Part shown: positions 1-6,600 of the stretch, piece after piece
How the letters are laid out: every line of letters begins with the position of its first letter
Numbering within the stretch: position 1 is the stretch's first letter
NCBI GenBank assembly: GCA_046153875.1
Contig: JBJXFE010000017.1
Coordinates: 1 to 31,656, forward strand
From: JBJXFE01 sp046153875
GTDB taxonomy: Bacteria > Planctomycetota > Phycisphaerae > Phycisphaerales > UBA1924
Direction of reading: 5' to 3'
Length of the DNA: 31,656 nucleotides
Translations under genes and position numbers: made by a program
The notes under the pieces: model-generated
The model's input: the letters and a program-made list of their open reading frames with translations, nothing else
Databases searched by the model: none
What the model was told of the DNA's origin: nothing

Positions 1-576
1 GTCGGCGTCCTCGCGTTCATCTCGATCCACTTCATCGATTCGTCCCTCGGCTGGAGCGAGTTCTCTCGCTTCGGCTACCTGGCGAATGAGCCCCACCTGG
101 GCAAGCTGATGCAGGTCGCCGGCTACCTCGCGCTGCCGATCGCGTTCGGCGGGCTTCTCGTCCTCAGCGTCACCGCCGCCCCGGATTCCGCGCTCTCACG
201 CGTCTTCTGCTCGGGCGTGATGCGCACGCTCGGCAAGTACAGCTACGCGCTGTACCTCTTCCACCTGCCGCTGCGCGCGGTGATCCGCGATACGCTCTTC
301 GGACCGAAGGTTGACGGGCCGGACGGTCCGCTGGTGGAGTTCCCGATCATCGCCGGCTCGCAGTTGCCGGCCCAGTGCGTATTCTGGATCGTGTCGTCCG
401 CCGCCACGCTCGCCGTCGCGTGGCTGAGCTGGCACCTGTACGAGAAGCATTTTCTCAAGCTGAAAAAGTACTTCGAGTACCGCACGCCGAGGGACCCGGA
501 CGCCGAGCCGGCGCACGGCGCGGTGACGGGAGTGGTGTTGTCCGGGCGGACGCCGGCACTCAGCGCCGAGCGATGA
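1..576 (+). CDS. Acyltransferase 3 (OafA/YrhL-like) family protein, C-terminal part
   Basis: The reading frame is open from the first base of the window, so the N-terminus lies outside. About 191 residues are visible. They contain hydrophobic stretches that look like the last membrane helices of an acyltransferase-3 protein: one around VAGYLALPIAFGGLLVLSV, the segment LGKYSYALYLFHLPLR, and a last helix around residues 125-145 (CVFWIVSSAATLAVAWLSW) followed by LYEKHFLKLKKYF. The 'G-x-x-SYALYLFH' and 'YEKxFLxLKxxF' patterns are typical of the end of this family. The family moves acyl groups onto surface polysaccharides in the inner membrane. The substrate cannot be told from this fragment. The tail after the last helix is short and Pro/Ala-rich. 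It converges with glyQS. Confidence 0.75.
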   Translation, partial: VGVLAFISIHFIDSSLGWSEFSRFGYLANEPHLGKLMQVAGYLALPIAFGGLLVLSVTAAPDSALSRVFCSGVMRTLGKYSYALYLFHLPLRAVIRDTLFGPKVDGPDGPLVEFPIIAGSQLPAQCVFWIVSSAATLAVAWLSWHLYEKHFLKLKKYFEYRTPRDPDAEPAHGAVTGVVLSGRTPALSAER

Positions 577-586
577 ACCGGAAGGT

Positions 587-698
587 CGATCACAGAGGCA
601 CCGAGACGCGCGGGCGGCACGGAGAAGAAACAACTTCCTTCACGACATGATCTTCTTCTCTTTGCCGTCACTGGGTCTCTCTGACTCTGCGGTGAACC
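587..698. repeat. Degenerate short-repeat inverted pair between convergent genes
   Basis: The gap between the acyltransferase and glyQS stop codons holds two arms of degenerate octamer-like repeats in opposite orientation. The left arm is at about 590-608 (ACAGAGGCACCGAGACG) and the right arm, its approximate reverse complement, is at 672-695. Inside them is a perfect 8-bp stem, GAGAAGAA at 622-629 with TTCTTCTC at 653-660, followed by a short T-rich stretch. It may work as a two-way terminator for the convergent genes; that is inference. Confidence 0.5.
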
Positions 699-701
699 GG
701 C

Positions 702-2477
702 TCAGACCTCGAGCTTCTCGCTCAAGAACGCGCCGACCTGATCGATCGCGAGACGCTGCTGCGCACCGCTGTCACGATCTCGGCACGTCCCCGTGTTGTC
801 CTGCGCCGAGTCGCCGTCGATCGTGAAGCAGTACGGACACCCCGCTTCATCCATGCGGGCGTAGCGCTTGCCGATCGACTGCTTCGCGTCCGTCTCGATG
901 AACCCGCCCCGCCCGAACTTCGCGTGCAGCTCGTCGTGGAGCTTCTCCGCGACCTCCGGCATCCCCTCCTTGTTCACGAGCGGGAAGACCGCGGCCTTGA
1001 TCGGCGCCAGCCGCGGGTGGAACCGCATGATCTCAGGGCTCGCGCGGGTGGCATCCTTCGTGTACGCCTCGCACAGCACCGCGAGCACGCCGCGGTCGAG
1101 GCCCGCCGCGGGCTCGATGACGTGCGGCAGGTACCGCTCGCCCTTCTTCGACCCGTTGGGCAGCAGCTCGCCGCGATCCTGGTCGAAGTACTCGAGCTTG
1201 GCCCCCGAGTGCTTCTGGTGCTGTTCCAGATCGAAGCACCCGCGATGGGCGATCCCCTCGAGTTCGCCGAAGTCCGGGTAGGTGAACGGGAAGCGGTACT
1301 CCACGTCGCTCGTGCCCGTGGAGTAGTGCGACAACTCGTCCTTGGCGTGCTCACGCAGGCGCAGGTTTTCCCCCGCCAGCCCCAGCGACGTCCACCACTC
1401 CATACGGAAGTCGCGCCAGAACTTGTACCACGCCTGGCTCTCGCCGGGGTGGCAGAAGAACTCCAGCTCCATCTGCTCGAACTCGCGCGAACGGTACGTG
1501 TAGTTCCGCGGCGTCACTTCGTTGCGGAAGGACTTGCCCGTGTTGCCGATCCCGAAGGGGAGCTTGACGCGGGTGGTGTCCACGACGTTCTTGAACTGGA
1601 CGAAGATGCCTTGGGCGGTTTCGGGACGCAGGTAGACCTTGTCGTCCTCCGTCGCGGTGGCACCGGTGTAGGTCTTGAACATCAGGTTGAACTGGCGGGG
1701 TTCGGTGAGCGTGCCTTTCTTTCCCGTGAATGGTGACGGCACCTCAGCAAAACGCTGCTGCATATAGGGCAATGGCACCTGACAAATAGCGCCACGAAGC
1801 GTCCTCTTTGTCCTTAGGTCAACAAAATCAGCTGGCATCACTCCGAGCGCCATGAGCGCCATGCAATCGCCCGATCCCATGCCCTTGAATTCAAAGCCCA
1901 GCTTCTTCAGAAGCGACTTGTCAAGAATCGGCACCTCACCAATTGTGCCTGCGACAAAAGTTACTCGTGGATGCACTGTGCCATTGCGAAGATTGTGTAC
2001 CAGTGCCGTTCTTGCAAGCTGGTCGTCGAAATTGCCCTCAACGTCATCTACTTCGATCCCGACGAAGCCGAAGAAGTGGTCCGCCCGAAACCGCTGCTTC
2101 GTTTCCTTGTCATCCACCATCGGATCATTGAACCCCGCGACGTGCCCGCTCGCCTCCCACACCTTCGGGTGCTGGATGATGCAGGTCTCGACGGGCACGC
2201 AGCGGACGCGATCGCCGCCCCCGCCGAAGTCGGGCCCTTTGCGCCCCCAGCAGGGGTTCATGATCATGTCCTGCCACCACGCATCGCGCAGGTTCTTCTT
2301 CAGCTGCGCCCCCAGCGGGCCGTAATCCCAGAACCCGTTGAGCCCGCCGTAGATCTCGCTGGCCTGGTAGATGAACCCGCGACGCTTGCACAGCGCCGTC
2401 ACGTCGTCCATCGACTTCGCACCGGTCGGAGCGGTGCTTCCGGCGGCGGGATCGGGCTGTTTCTGCGGCTCGGACAT
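702..2477 (-). CDS. glyQS: Glycine--tRNA ligase, single-chain (alpha2) type
   Basis: Class II aminoacyl-tRNA synthetase that charges tRNA-Gly in the cytoplasm; 591 residues from the ATG at 2477, which has GGAG about 9 nt upstream. The N-terminal core (from about residue 23) shows CKRRGFIYQASEIYGG and WDYGPLGAQLKKNLR, diagnostic of the single-chain bacterial/eukaryotic-type enzyme. Motif 2 follows around residues 315-345 (GKSFRNEVTPRN, SREFEQMELEFF), motif 3 near 440-455 (EPAAGLDRGVLAVL), and a C-terminal anticodon-binding domain with FIETDAKQSIGKRYARMDEAG. The upstream in-frame extension to 2609 is rejected because it crosses the promoter-like element and the 109-bp repeat. Residues about 138-254, between RADHFF and LTEPRQFNLMFKT, form an insert longer than in the S. 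aureus or Thermus enzymes, and the DNA there is visibly less GC-rich (about 50-55% by hand count of four 60-base lines, against 63% in one control line). Confidence 0.95.
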   Translation of the reverse strand: MSEPQKQPDPAAGSTAPTGAKSMDDVTALCKRRGFIYQASEIYGGLNGFWDYGPLGAQLKKNLRDAWWQDMIMNPCWGRKGPDFGGGGDRVRCVPVETCIIQHPKVWEASGHVAGFNDPMVDDKETKQRFRADHFFGFVGIEVDDVEGNFDDQLARTALVHNLRNGTVHPRVTFVAGTIGEVPILDKSLLKKLGFEFKGMGSGDCMALMALGVMPADFVDLRTKRTLRGAICQVPLPYMQQRFAEVPSPFTGKKGTLTEPRQFNLMFKTYTGATATEDDKVYLRPETAQGIFVQFKNVVDTTRVKLPFGIGNTGKSFRNEVTPRNYTYRSREFEQMELEFFCHPGESQAWYKFWRDFRMEWWTSLGLAGENLRLREHAKDELSHYSTGTSDVEYRFPFTYPDFGELEGIAHRGCFDLEQHQKHSGAKLEYFDQDRGELLPNGSKKGERYLPHVIEPAAGLDRGVLAVLCEAYTKDATRASPEIMRFHPRLAPIKAAVFPLVNKEGMPEVAEKLHDELHAKFGRGGFIETDAKQSIGKRYARMDEAGCPYCFTIDGDSAQDNTGTCRDRDSGAQQRLAIDQVGAFLSEKLEV

Positions 2478-2492
2478 GCGGCTCTCCGTGCT

Positions 2493-2505
2493 GGGGCGGA
2501 GTATA
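2493..2505 (-). promoter_or_regulatory. Putative -10 element of glyQS (TATACT + CCGCCCC)
   Basis: On the minus strand TATACT (2505-2500) is followed directly by CCGCCCC (2499-2493), about 15 nt before the ATG. The same 14-mer CTATACTCCGCCCC occurs before the gene at 5444, and a one-base variant before the LPS-kinase-like gene. I see no clear -35 box. Confidence 0.45.
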
Positions 2506-2537
2506 GGGAATAGGGGTAAGGGAACAGGGAACAGGGG
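2501..2537. repeat. Short tandem repeat, about 7-bp unit (GGGAACA-like)
   Basis: Degenerate heptamer-like repetition (TAGGGAA, TAGGGGTAAGGGAACA, GGGAACA, GGGG) directly upstream of glyQS, abutting the 109-bp repeat. It belongs to the short-tandem-repeat class seen through the window. Confidence 0.55.
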
Positions 2538-2643
2538 TGCCACAGCTTGCCCGCCGTGGCGGGGCTCGCGGCGCTCCGCCGCGCAGCCGTGCGATGGACG
2601 ACCAACCACCGCTGCGCCGCAGAGCCGGCGAGCGGTGGCACCC
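2535..2643 (+). repeat. 109-bp structured intergenic repeat, copy A
   Basis: Begins GGGTGCCAC (2535-2543) and ends GTGGCACCC (2635-2643), which are inverted repeats of each other. It contains the palindrome CCCGCCGTGGCGGG (2550-2563), a GCGGCG/CGCCGC hairpin and a right-hand hairpin closed by CCACCGCT/AGCGGTGG. Copy B at 3608-3716 has the same length and nearly the same sequence. It lies between the starts or ends of two minus-strand genes and is not plausibly coding. Confidence 0.85.
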
Positions 2644-2666
2644 GCGTTGCGCGACGGTCGCAGCCC

Positions 2667-3548
2667 TCACCCGTGCAGCGGGTTCACCCGCGGCCGCGGG
2701 TCGCCGTGGTCGCGGACGGCCCGCTCCACCCTGCGCCACAGCGTGCGGCGCATCTCGCGCACCGCCCGGCGGACGCGCGGCTCGCCGCGGATTGACCCGC
2801 CGCGCCCGTCCGCCCCGAGCTTGCCGAGCTTTCCCAGCCACCGCTCGACCGTCGCGCCGATGCACGCCGTCAGCGCCCGCATCATCAGCGTCCGCCGCGG
2901 GCGCACGCCCACGCCGATCGGCTCGATCACCAGCGACGCGAGCATCCGCACCAGCGACGATGCGTGCGACAGCGGCGAGCGCAGCCGCAGCGCCCCGCAG
3001 TCGATGATCGCGATCTCGACGGGCCTGTCTCCGCCATCCTCATCGCAGCGCGTCACGATCAGGTTCGACGGCTTCCCGTCCGCGTTGTACCGCCCCGCGG
3101 CGATCATCCGCGCGGTCAACCGCCCGAGCTCCCGCGCCACCGCATGCTCCTGGCGGATGGTCAGGTCCTCGTCGGCCAGGTGCATCAGCACGGACTTGCC
3201 GGGCAGCCCCTCCATCACGAGCGCCTCGGCCGGAACGCCCATCCGCGTGCCGCTCAGCAGCGCGTACGGGCGCGCCGTGCGGAAGCCGTGCGTGCTCAGC
3301 CACGCGGCCCCGCGCCACTGGCGCATGGCCCGCGTCGCGCCGAAGAGCCCCTTGAGCCGGTCGGACCCGTGCAGGTCGCGGAACTTCAGCACCGCGTCGC
3401 GCCGCACCATCGCCACGCGGTACACGCCTGCCCCCGCCTCGCGCTTGAGCACCCGCGCCGAACGCTCCCAGCCGACGGCCGAGAGGGCCGCAACCCACGC
3501 GCCCCCATCCTCCCCCGGTGCGACGCGGACAACCCGCCACTGATCCAT
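2667..3548 (-). CDS. Lipopolysaccharide kinase (Kdo/WaaP)-like protein
   Basis: 293 residues from the ATG at 3548. The fold looks like a small protein-kinase-like LPS kinase. VLKFRDL (about residues 50-57) supplies a candidate ATP-binding lysine, ADGKPSNLIV is a candidate catalytic loop ending in the metal-binding Asn, and IAIIDCGALRLR stands where the kinase DFG motif would be. Such enzymes phosphorylate heptose or Kdo in the lipid A core at the inner face of the cytoplasmic membrane. The C-terminal 60 residues are rich in Arg. The catalytic Asp is not in a textbook HxD setting, so the identification rests on the pattern of the three motifs and the envelope context. The upstream 18 residues of the open frame are not used, because a -10-like TATCCT sits 7 nt before this ATG. 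Confidence 0.65.
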   Translation of the reverse strand: MDQWRVVRVAPGEDGGAWVAALSAVGWERSARVLKREAGAGVYRVAMVRRDAVLKFRDLHGSDRLKGLFGATRAMRQWRGAAWLSTHGFRTARPYALLSGTRMGVPAEALVMEGLPGKSVLMHLADEDLTIRQEHAVARELGRLTARMIAAGRYNADGKPSNLIVTRCDEDGGDRPVEIAIIDCGALRLRSPLSHASSLVRMLASLVIEPIGVGVRPRRTLMMRALTACIGATVERWLGKLGKLGADGRGGSIRGEPRVRRAVREMRRTLWRRVERAVRDHGDPRPRVNPLHG

Positions 3549-3561
3549 GGGGCGGAGGATA
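3549..3561 (-). promoter_or_regulatory. Putative leaderless -10 element before the LPS-kinase-like gene
   Basis: On the minus strand TATCCT (3561-3556) is followed by CCGCCCC and then at once by ATGGATC. The gene at 5444 has the same layout, TATACT-CCGCCCC-ATGGATC. A -10 only 7 nt from the ATG would place transcription start at or next to the start codon. Confidence 0.45.
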
Positions 3562-3572
3562 GCGGAGATCGA

Positions 3573-3740
3573 GGGTGCCACGGCTCGCGGTCGCCGCGAC
3601 ACTCAGCGGGTGCCACGGCTTGCCCGCCGAGGCGGGGCTCGCGGCATCTCGCCGCGCAGCCGTGGGATGGACGACCAACCACCGCTGCGCCGGAGGACCG
3701 GCGAGCGGTGGCACCCGACTTCATGCGAGCGGTGGCACCC
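3573..3740 (+). repeat. 109-bp structured repeat, copy B (3608-3716), with partial end copies
   Basis: The full copy runs from GGGTGCCAC (3608-3616) to GTGGCACCC (3708-3716). The left half folds with outer stem CCACGGCT (3613-3620)/AGCCGTGG (3658-3665), enclosing CCCGCC/GGCGGG (3623-3636) and GCGGC/GCCGC. The right half is a long hairpin, CCACCGCT (3679-3686)/AGCGGTGG (3704-3711), with CGCCGG/CCGGCG inside and loop AGGA. A partial left end lies at 3573-3590 and an extra right end GCGAGCGGTGGCACCCG at about 3725-3741, so insertion or recombination happened here more than once. Confidence 0.85.
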
Positions 3741-3765
3741 GGCCCGGCGTCCGGCGGTGACCGTC

Positions 3766-3771
3766 TACCCT
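3766..3771 (+). promoter_or_regulatory. Putative -10 (TACCCT) 8 nt before the phosphohexomutase start
   Basis: TACCCT followed by TTGCCCGC and the ATG at 3780. The hexamer is weaker than the TATACT examples, but the spacing fits the other short-leader candidates in the window. No Shine-Dalgarno sequence is visible. Confidence 0.3.
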
Positions 3772-3779
3772 TTGCCCGC

Positions 3780-5363
3780 ATGAGCGATGCGCCGTTGATG
3801 GTGGGGGTGAGCGGGCTGCGCGGGATCACGGGCAGGAGCCTGACGCCCGAGGTGGCCGCGCGGTTCGCGGGGGCGTTTGGCGGGTGGGTCAAAGCAGCAA
3901 AGCGGCCCGCCGCGGCGGGTGAACTCCGCAGCAAAGCAGCAGATACGGCTGGGAGCGGGACGGCCGTGGTGGTCATCGGCACCGACGGCCGCGCGGGGTT
4001 CGAGCCGATCCACGCCGCGGCAATCGCAGGGCTGAGCGCAGCCGGGTGCGAGGTCGTCGACCTCGGCGTCGCGATGACGCCGACGATCGGCGTCATGGTC
4101 GATCACCTCGATGCCGCGGGCGGCATGGTCGTGACCGCCAGCCACAACCCGCAGGAGTGGAACGGGCTGAAGTGCCTGGTGCGAGCGGCGAGCGACCCGG
4201 GGCGTGCGGCCGCGTGTGCCCCGGACGCGAGTTCCGCGGACGCGATCGTCGCCCGGTTTCGCGCGGCGGCCGCGCCGCCGACCCGCAGCCCCGCCCCCGT
4301 CGATCAACGCGGCGACGGAGCACGGGCCCACGTTCAATCCGTCCTGGCGGCCATCGGGCCCGACGCGGCGCGGGCCGTCCGGGGTCGGCGCATCCGCGTC
4401 CTGCTCGACTCCGTGAACGGCGCGGGCCGCTTCGGCGGGCGCGACATGCTCCTGCTGCTCGGCTGCGAGCTCATCCACCACGGCGCCGAAGACGGCGGCG
4501 TCTTCCCGCACAAGCCCGAGCCGACGAAGGAGAACCTCGTCACGCTCGGCGCGGGCGTGATGAAGTTCAACGCCCAGGTCGGTTTCGCCCAGGACCCGGA
4601 CGCGGACCGCTTGGCGATCGTGGATGAGGAAGGGAACTACATCGGCGAGGAGTACACGCTGGCGCTGGCGGCGGAGGCGGTGCTCGGGGCGGGAAGAGAC
4701 GGAGAGACGGAGAGACGGAGAGACGAAGAGAAAACGCGACGCGTTCTCGTCGCGAACCTCTCCACCTCCCGCATGATCGACGACGTCGCGGCCCGCCACA
4801 GCGCCCGGGTCATCCGCACGCCCGTCGGCGAGGCCAACGTCGTCGCCGCGATGAAGCGGGAACGCGATGCCGGGCACGACGTGGTCCTCGGCGGCGAGGG
4901 CAACGGCGGCGTGATCTGGCCCCGCGTCACGTACGTGCGCGACTCGCTCTCGGCGATGGCCCTCGTGCTCGCCCTCATGGCCCGTACGGGCAAGTCCATC
5001 CGCGAGCTGGTCGCGGCCATCCCCGCGTACGCGATCGAGAAGCGCAAGGTGGACCTCGCCCGCAAGGAGGACGCCCAGCCGACGATCCGCAAGATCGCCG
5101 CCGCATACGCACCCCCCTCTTCCTCACCTCCTCACCTGCTCACCTCTTCACCTGCTCAGGGTTCCTCCCCCCGCATCGACCTTCAGGACGGCGTGCGGGT
5201 GGACTGGGACGGCCCGCTCCCGGGAGGCGGAAGCGGCAAGGCCTGGCTCCACGTCCGCGCGTCGAACACCGAGCCCATCATGCGGCTGATCGCCGAAGCC
5301 CCGACCCCTCAGGCCGCGGCCGCCATCCTCGACGACGCGGCCCGCGTGATCGGGCACACCTGA
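3780..5363 (+). CDS. Phosphohexomutase (phosphoglucosamine mutase/phosphoglucomutase, GlmM-like)
   Basis: 527-residue alpha-D-phosphohexomutase that moves phosphate between C1 and C6 of a hexose phosphate. The four family signatures are present in order: phosphoserine loop TASHNP (Ser about 121), metal loop DPDADR (272-277), sugar loop GGEGNGG (about 378-384), and phosphate-binding loop RASNTEPIMR near the C-terminus. The N-terminus VGVSGLRGITG replaces the GTDGIRG of classical GlmM, and GGEGNGG is the form common in archaeal-type phosphoglucosamine mutases. The substrate could therefore be glucosamine, glucose or mannose phosphate. Three low-complexity inserts coincide with DNA repeats: residues about 38-60, 306-319 and 443-465. 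Each keeps the frame and each lies between, not within, the signature loops. It sits just downstream of repeat copy B. Confidence 0.9.
   Translation: MSDAPLMVGVSGLRGITGRSLTPEVAARFAGAFGGWVKAAKRPAAAGELRSKAADTAGSGTAVVVIGTDGRAGFEPIHAAAIAGLSAAGCEVVDLGVAMTPTIGVMVDHLDAAGGMVVTASHNPQEWNGLKCLVRAASDPGRAAACAPDASSADAIVARFRAAAAPPTRSPAPVDQRGDGARAHVQSVLAAIGPDAARAVRGRRIRVLLDSVNGAGRFGGRDMLLLLGCELIHHGAEDGGVFPHKPEPTKENLVTLGAGVMKFNAQVGFAQDPDADRLAIVDEEGNYIGEEYTLALAAEAVLGAGRDGETERRRDEEKTRRVLVANLSTSRMIDDVAARHSARVIRTPVGEANVVAAMKRERDAGHDVVLGGEGNGGVIWPRVTYVRDSLSAMALVLALMARTGKSIRELVAAIPAYAIEKRKVDLARKEDAQPTIRKIAAAYAPPSSSPPHLLTSSPAQGSSPRIDLQDGVRVDWDGPLPGGGSGKAWLHVRASNTEPIMRLIAEAPTPQAAAAILDDAARVIGHT
3905..3928 (+). repeat. 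24-bp repeat with palindrome CCCGCCGCGGCGGG inside the phosphohexomutase gene
   Basis: Identical over 24 bp to 5754-5777. The 14-bp palindrome core (3906-3919) is the CCCGCC-NN-GGCGGG motif also present in repeat copies A and B and at 8454-8467. In this frame it encodes PAAAGEL. Confidence 0.8.
4695..4734 (+). repeat. In-frame octamer repeat (AGAGACGG)n in the phosphohexomutase gene
   Basis: Three AGAGACGG units (4695-4718), then AGAGACGA (4719-4726) and AGAGAAAA (4727-4734). They encode the charged stretch of residues about 306-319. Gain or loss of one 8-bp unit would shift the frame. The unit is related to the reverse complement of the 11-copy CTCTTCGT array at 12671. Confidence 0.8.
5117..5158 (+). 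repeat. In-frame octamer repeat (CTCACCTS)n in the phosphohexomutase gene
   Basis: Units CTCACCTC (5123-5130), CTCACCTG, CTCACCTC, TTCACCTG, then CTCA. It encodes the Ser/Pro/Leu-rich linker before the last domain. The same unit class forms the inverted arms at 13183-13214 and 13332-13365. Confidence 0.75.
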
Positions 5364-5379
5364 CGAAACAACTTTCCCT

Positions 5380-5430
5380 GCCTCTGTGCCATCTGGCTCT
5401 CTGGCCCTCTGCAGTCTGCCCTCTGGTCTC
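5380..5430 (+). repeat. Degenerate short tandem repeat (CTCTGGYY-like) in a gap
   Basis: Repeated CTCTG-containing octamers (CCTCTGTG, ATCTGGCT, CTCTGGCC, CTCTGCAG, CTCTGGTC) fill the 80-bp gap up to the -10-like TATACT of the next gene. No hairpin or T-tract terminator is visible here. Confidence 0.6.
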
Positions 5431-5443
5431 TATACTCCGCCCC
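5431..5443 (+). promoter_or_regulatory. Putative leaderless -10 (TATACT-CCGCCCC-ATG)
   Basis: TATACT at 5431-5436, then CCGCCCC, then the ATG at 5444. Sequence and spacing match the element before the LPS-kinase-like gene, and the hexamer plus CCGCCCC matches the one before glyQS. There is no Shine-Dalgarno sequence, as expected for a leaderless mRNA. Confidence 0.5.
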
Positions 5444-5713
5444 ATGGATCGCCCCAGCTATTCCCCCGGCCAGCGGGTCCGCGTGACGCAGCAGATGCCG
5501 CGCCTCTCCGGCTCGCTCGTGTCGACGGTCGAGGGCACGCTCATCCGCGCCGGCCAGCAGAAGACCGGCTCGTGGTTCGCCCACAGCAAGGGCGACAAGC
5601 TCTGGCTCGATCGGCTGGAACTCCGCAAGGACGACGGGGAGCTCGTGACGCTCAACCTCGACCAGTATTCGAACGTCGAGGTCCTCGGCGACGCCCAGCG
5701 CGCGGCCGGGTGA
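5444..5713 (+). CDS. Small hypothetical protein, probably cytosolic
   Basis: 89 residues; family not recognised by name. It has no signal peptide or membrane segment. The N-terminal part (YSPGQRVRVTQQ, VEGTLIRAGQQKTGSWFAH) alternates hydrophobic and polar residues as in a small SH3-like beta barrel. The central GDKLWLDRLELRKDDGELVTLNLDQ is rich in conserved-looking aromatic and charged residues. Clean codon use, a start next to the putative -10, and a compact length argue that it is a real gene. No function is assigned. Confidence 0.75.
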   Translation: MDRPSYSPGQRVRVTQQMPRLSGSLVSTVEGTLIRAGQQKTGSWFAHSKGDKLWLDRLELRKDDGELVTLNLDQYSNVEVLGDAQRAAG

Positions 5714-5741
5714 TTCCGCGCGGGTCCGGTCAAGGCCGGAG

Positions 5742-5800
5742 TACGCAGAGGTCGCCCGCCGCGGCGGGTGAACTCCGATCACGCAGAGTTCGCGGAGGGG
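5742..5800 (+). repeat. Repeat-rich gap: ACGCAGAG units and a 24-bp repeat (5754-5777)
   Basis: The gap before the first zinc-ribbon gene contains ACGCAGAGG (5743-5751), the 24-bp sequence identical to 3905-3928, then ATCACGCAGAGTTCGCGGAG. The 'CGCAGAG' unit recurs, inverted, at 10128-10182. An open frame starting at a GTG inside this repeat (5768) is not taken as the true start of the next gene. Confidence 0.6.
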
Positions 5801-5848
5801 GATGCCTGGCACCCGCCGGGACATGGTGGTATCGACGTATCGTCTCTC

Positions 5849-6592
5849 GTGAAGTCGATCGTCCGGCGACTCCTGATCTGCGTTGCGCTCGGGGTCGTGT
5901 TGACCATCACCGTCGCGTGGACGCCATCGGTAGCGGACTACCGCCACCGGAGCGTTCTCCGCGCCGGCATGCGCGTGAGCGAGCCTTCAGATGGGATACC
6001 GGCAGGAACGCTGCTCACCGCGCAAAGCGTTCGAGGCTCGTTGACAACCTGCCTGATGTTCGGCGCGTCCGACCACTCTGCCCGGGTTCGGCACAGTTTG
6101 GGTGTGATAGAACCGGTACGAGCCAGCGGACCGAAGCCCGAGGATGTCCTGCGCGGATGGGAGCGATGGGGAGCGTGGTCGCGCTTCCTCGCAAAGGCGC
6201 GGCAATCGTTCGGGCCGGCGGGAGTCAGCGCGAACAGCAGCATCGAAGCGTGCGGATGGCCCTGTCGGGCGCTCTGGTGCGAGTACACACCCAGTCGCGC
6301 GGACGAGTACCGGTGGGACGTTCGCGGCGGAGCGTTCGTGATCCCGGGCCGGCACCGGTTCTCCGACCCGGCCATGATGCTCGTGCCCAACACCCTCCCG
6401 TATTACCCGATCTGGTCCGGCCTCGCGACGAATCTCGCGTTCTGGTCCCTCGCGGCCGCGCCGTTCGTCTTCGCCCCCGCGCTGGTGCGACGCCTGCGCC
6501 GTCGCCCCGGCACCTGCCCCGCGTGCCGCTACGACCTCCGCGGTCTGTCCGCGGGCGCGCCATGCCCAGAGTGCGGCGGGAAGTCGGAGTAA
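5849..6592 (+). CDS. Zinc-ribbon membrane protein, tandem paralog 1
   Basis: About 247 residues from a GTG at 5849, chosen because the paralog at 6601 begins at the equivalent codon; the frame stays open upstream to 5768 through repeat sequence. An N-terminal membrane segment (about residues 6-23) is followed by some 150 residues that would lie outside the cytoplasm, then a second membrane segment (LATNLAFWSLAAAPFVFAPA), an Arg-rich stop-transfer stretch and a C-terminal zinc ribbon, CPACRYDLRGLSAGAPCPECG. The four cysteines are spaced as in rubredoxin-like knuckles. The function of the family is unknown. A 39-bp stretch before the second membrane segment is identical to the neighbour, which suggests recent duplication or gene conversion. 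Confidence 0.75.
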   Translation: MKSIVRRLLICVALGVVLTITVAWTPSVADYRHRSVLRAGMRVSEPSDGIPAGTLLTAQSVRGSLTTCLMFGASDHSARVRHSLGVIEPVRASGPKPEDVLRGWERWGAWSRFLAKARQSFGPAGVSANSSIEACGWPCRALWCEYTPSRADEYRWDVRGGAFVIPGRHRFSDPAMMLVPNTLPYYPIWSGLATNLAFWSLAAAPFVFAPALVRRLRRRPGTCPACRYDLRGLSAGAPCPECGGKSE

Positions 6593-6600
6593 CGTCTGCC

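Noticed and set aside
653..664. Classical Rho-independent terminator after the acyltransferase
   Set aside because: The 8-bp stem has a 23-nt loop and only a short interrupted T stretch; kept as part of a repeat pair instead.
2478..2609. N-terminal extension of glycyl-tRNA synthetase
   Set aside because: It would be encoded by the putative promoter, a heptamer repeat and half of the 109-bp repeat; the ATG at 2477 has a ribosome binding site.
2964..3779. Long plus-strand open frame upstream of the phosphohexomutase
   Set aside because: It lies antisense to the LPS-kinase-like gene and runs through structured repeat B; the ATG at 3780 fits the family's N-terminus.
5768..5848. Earlier start for zinc-ribbon paralog 1
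   Set aside because: The GTG lies inside a repeat shared with another locus and the paralog starts at the position matching 5849.
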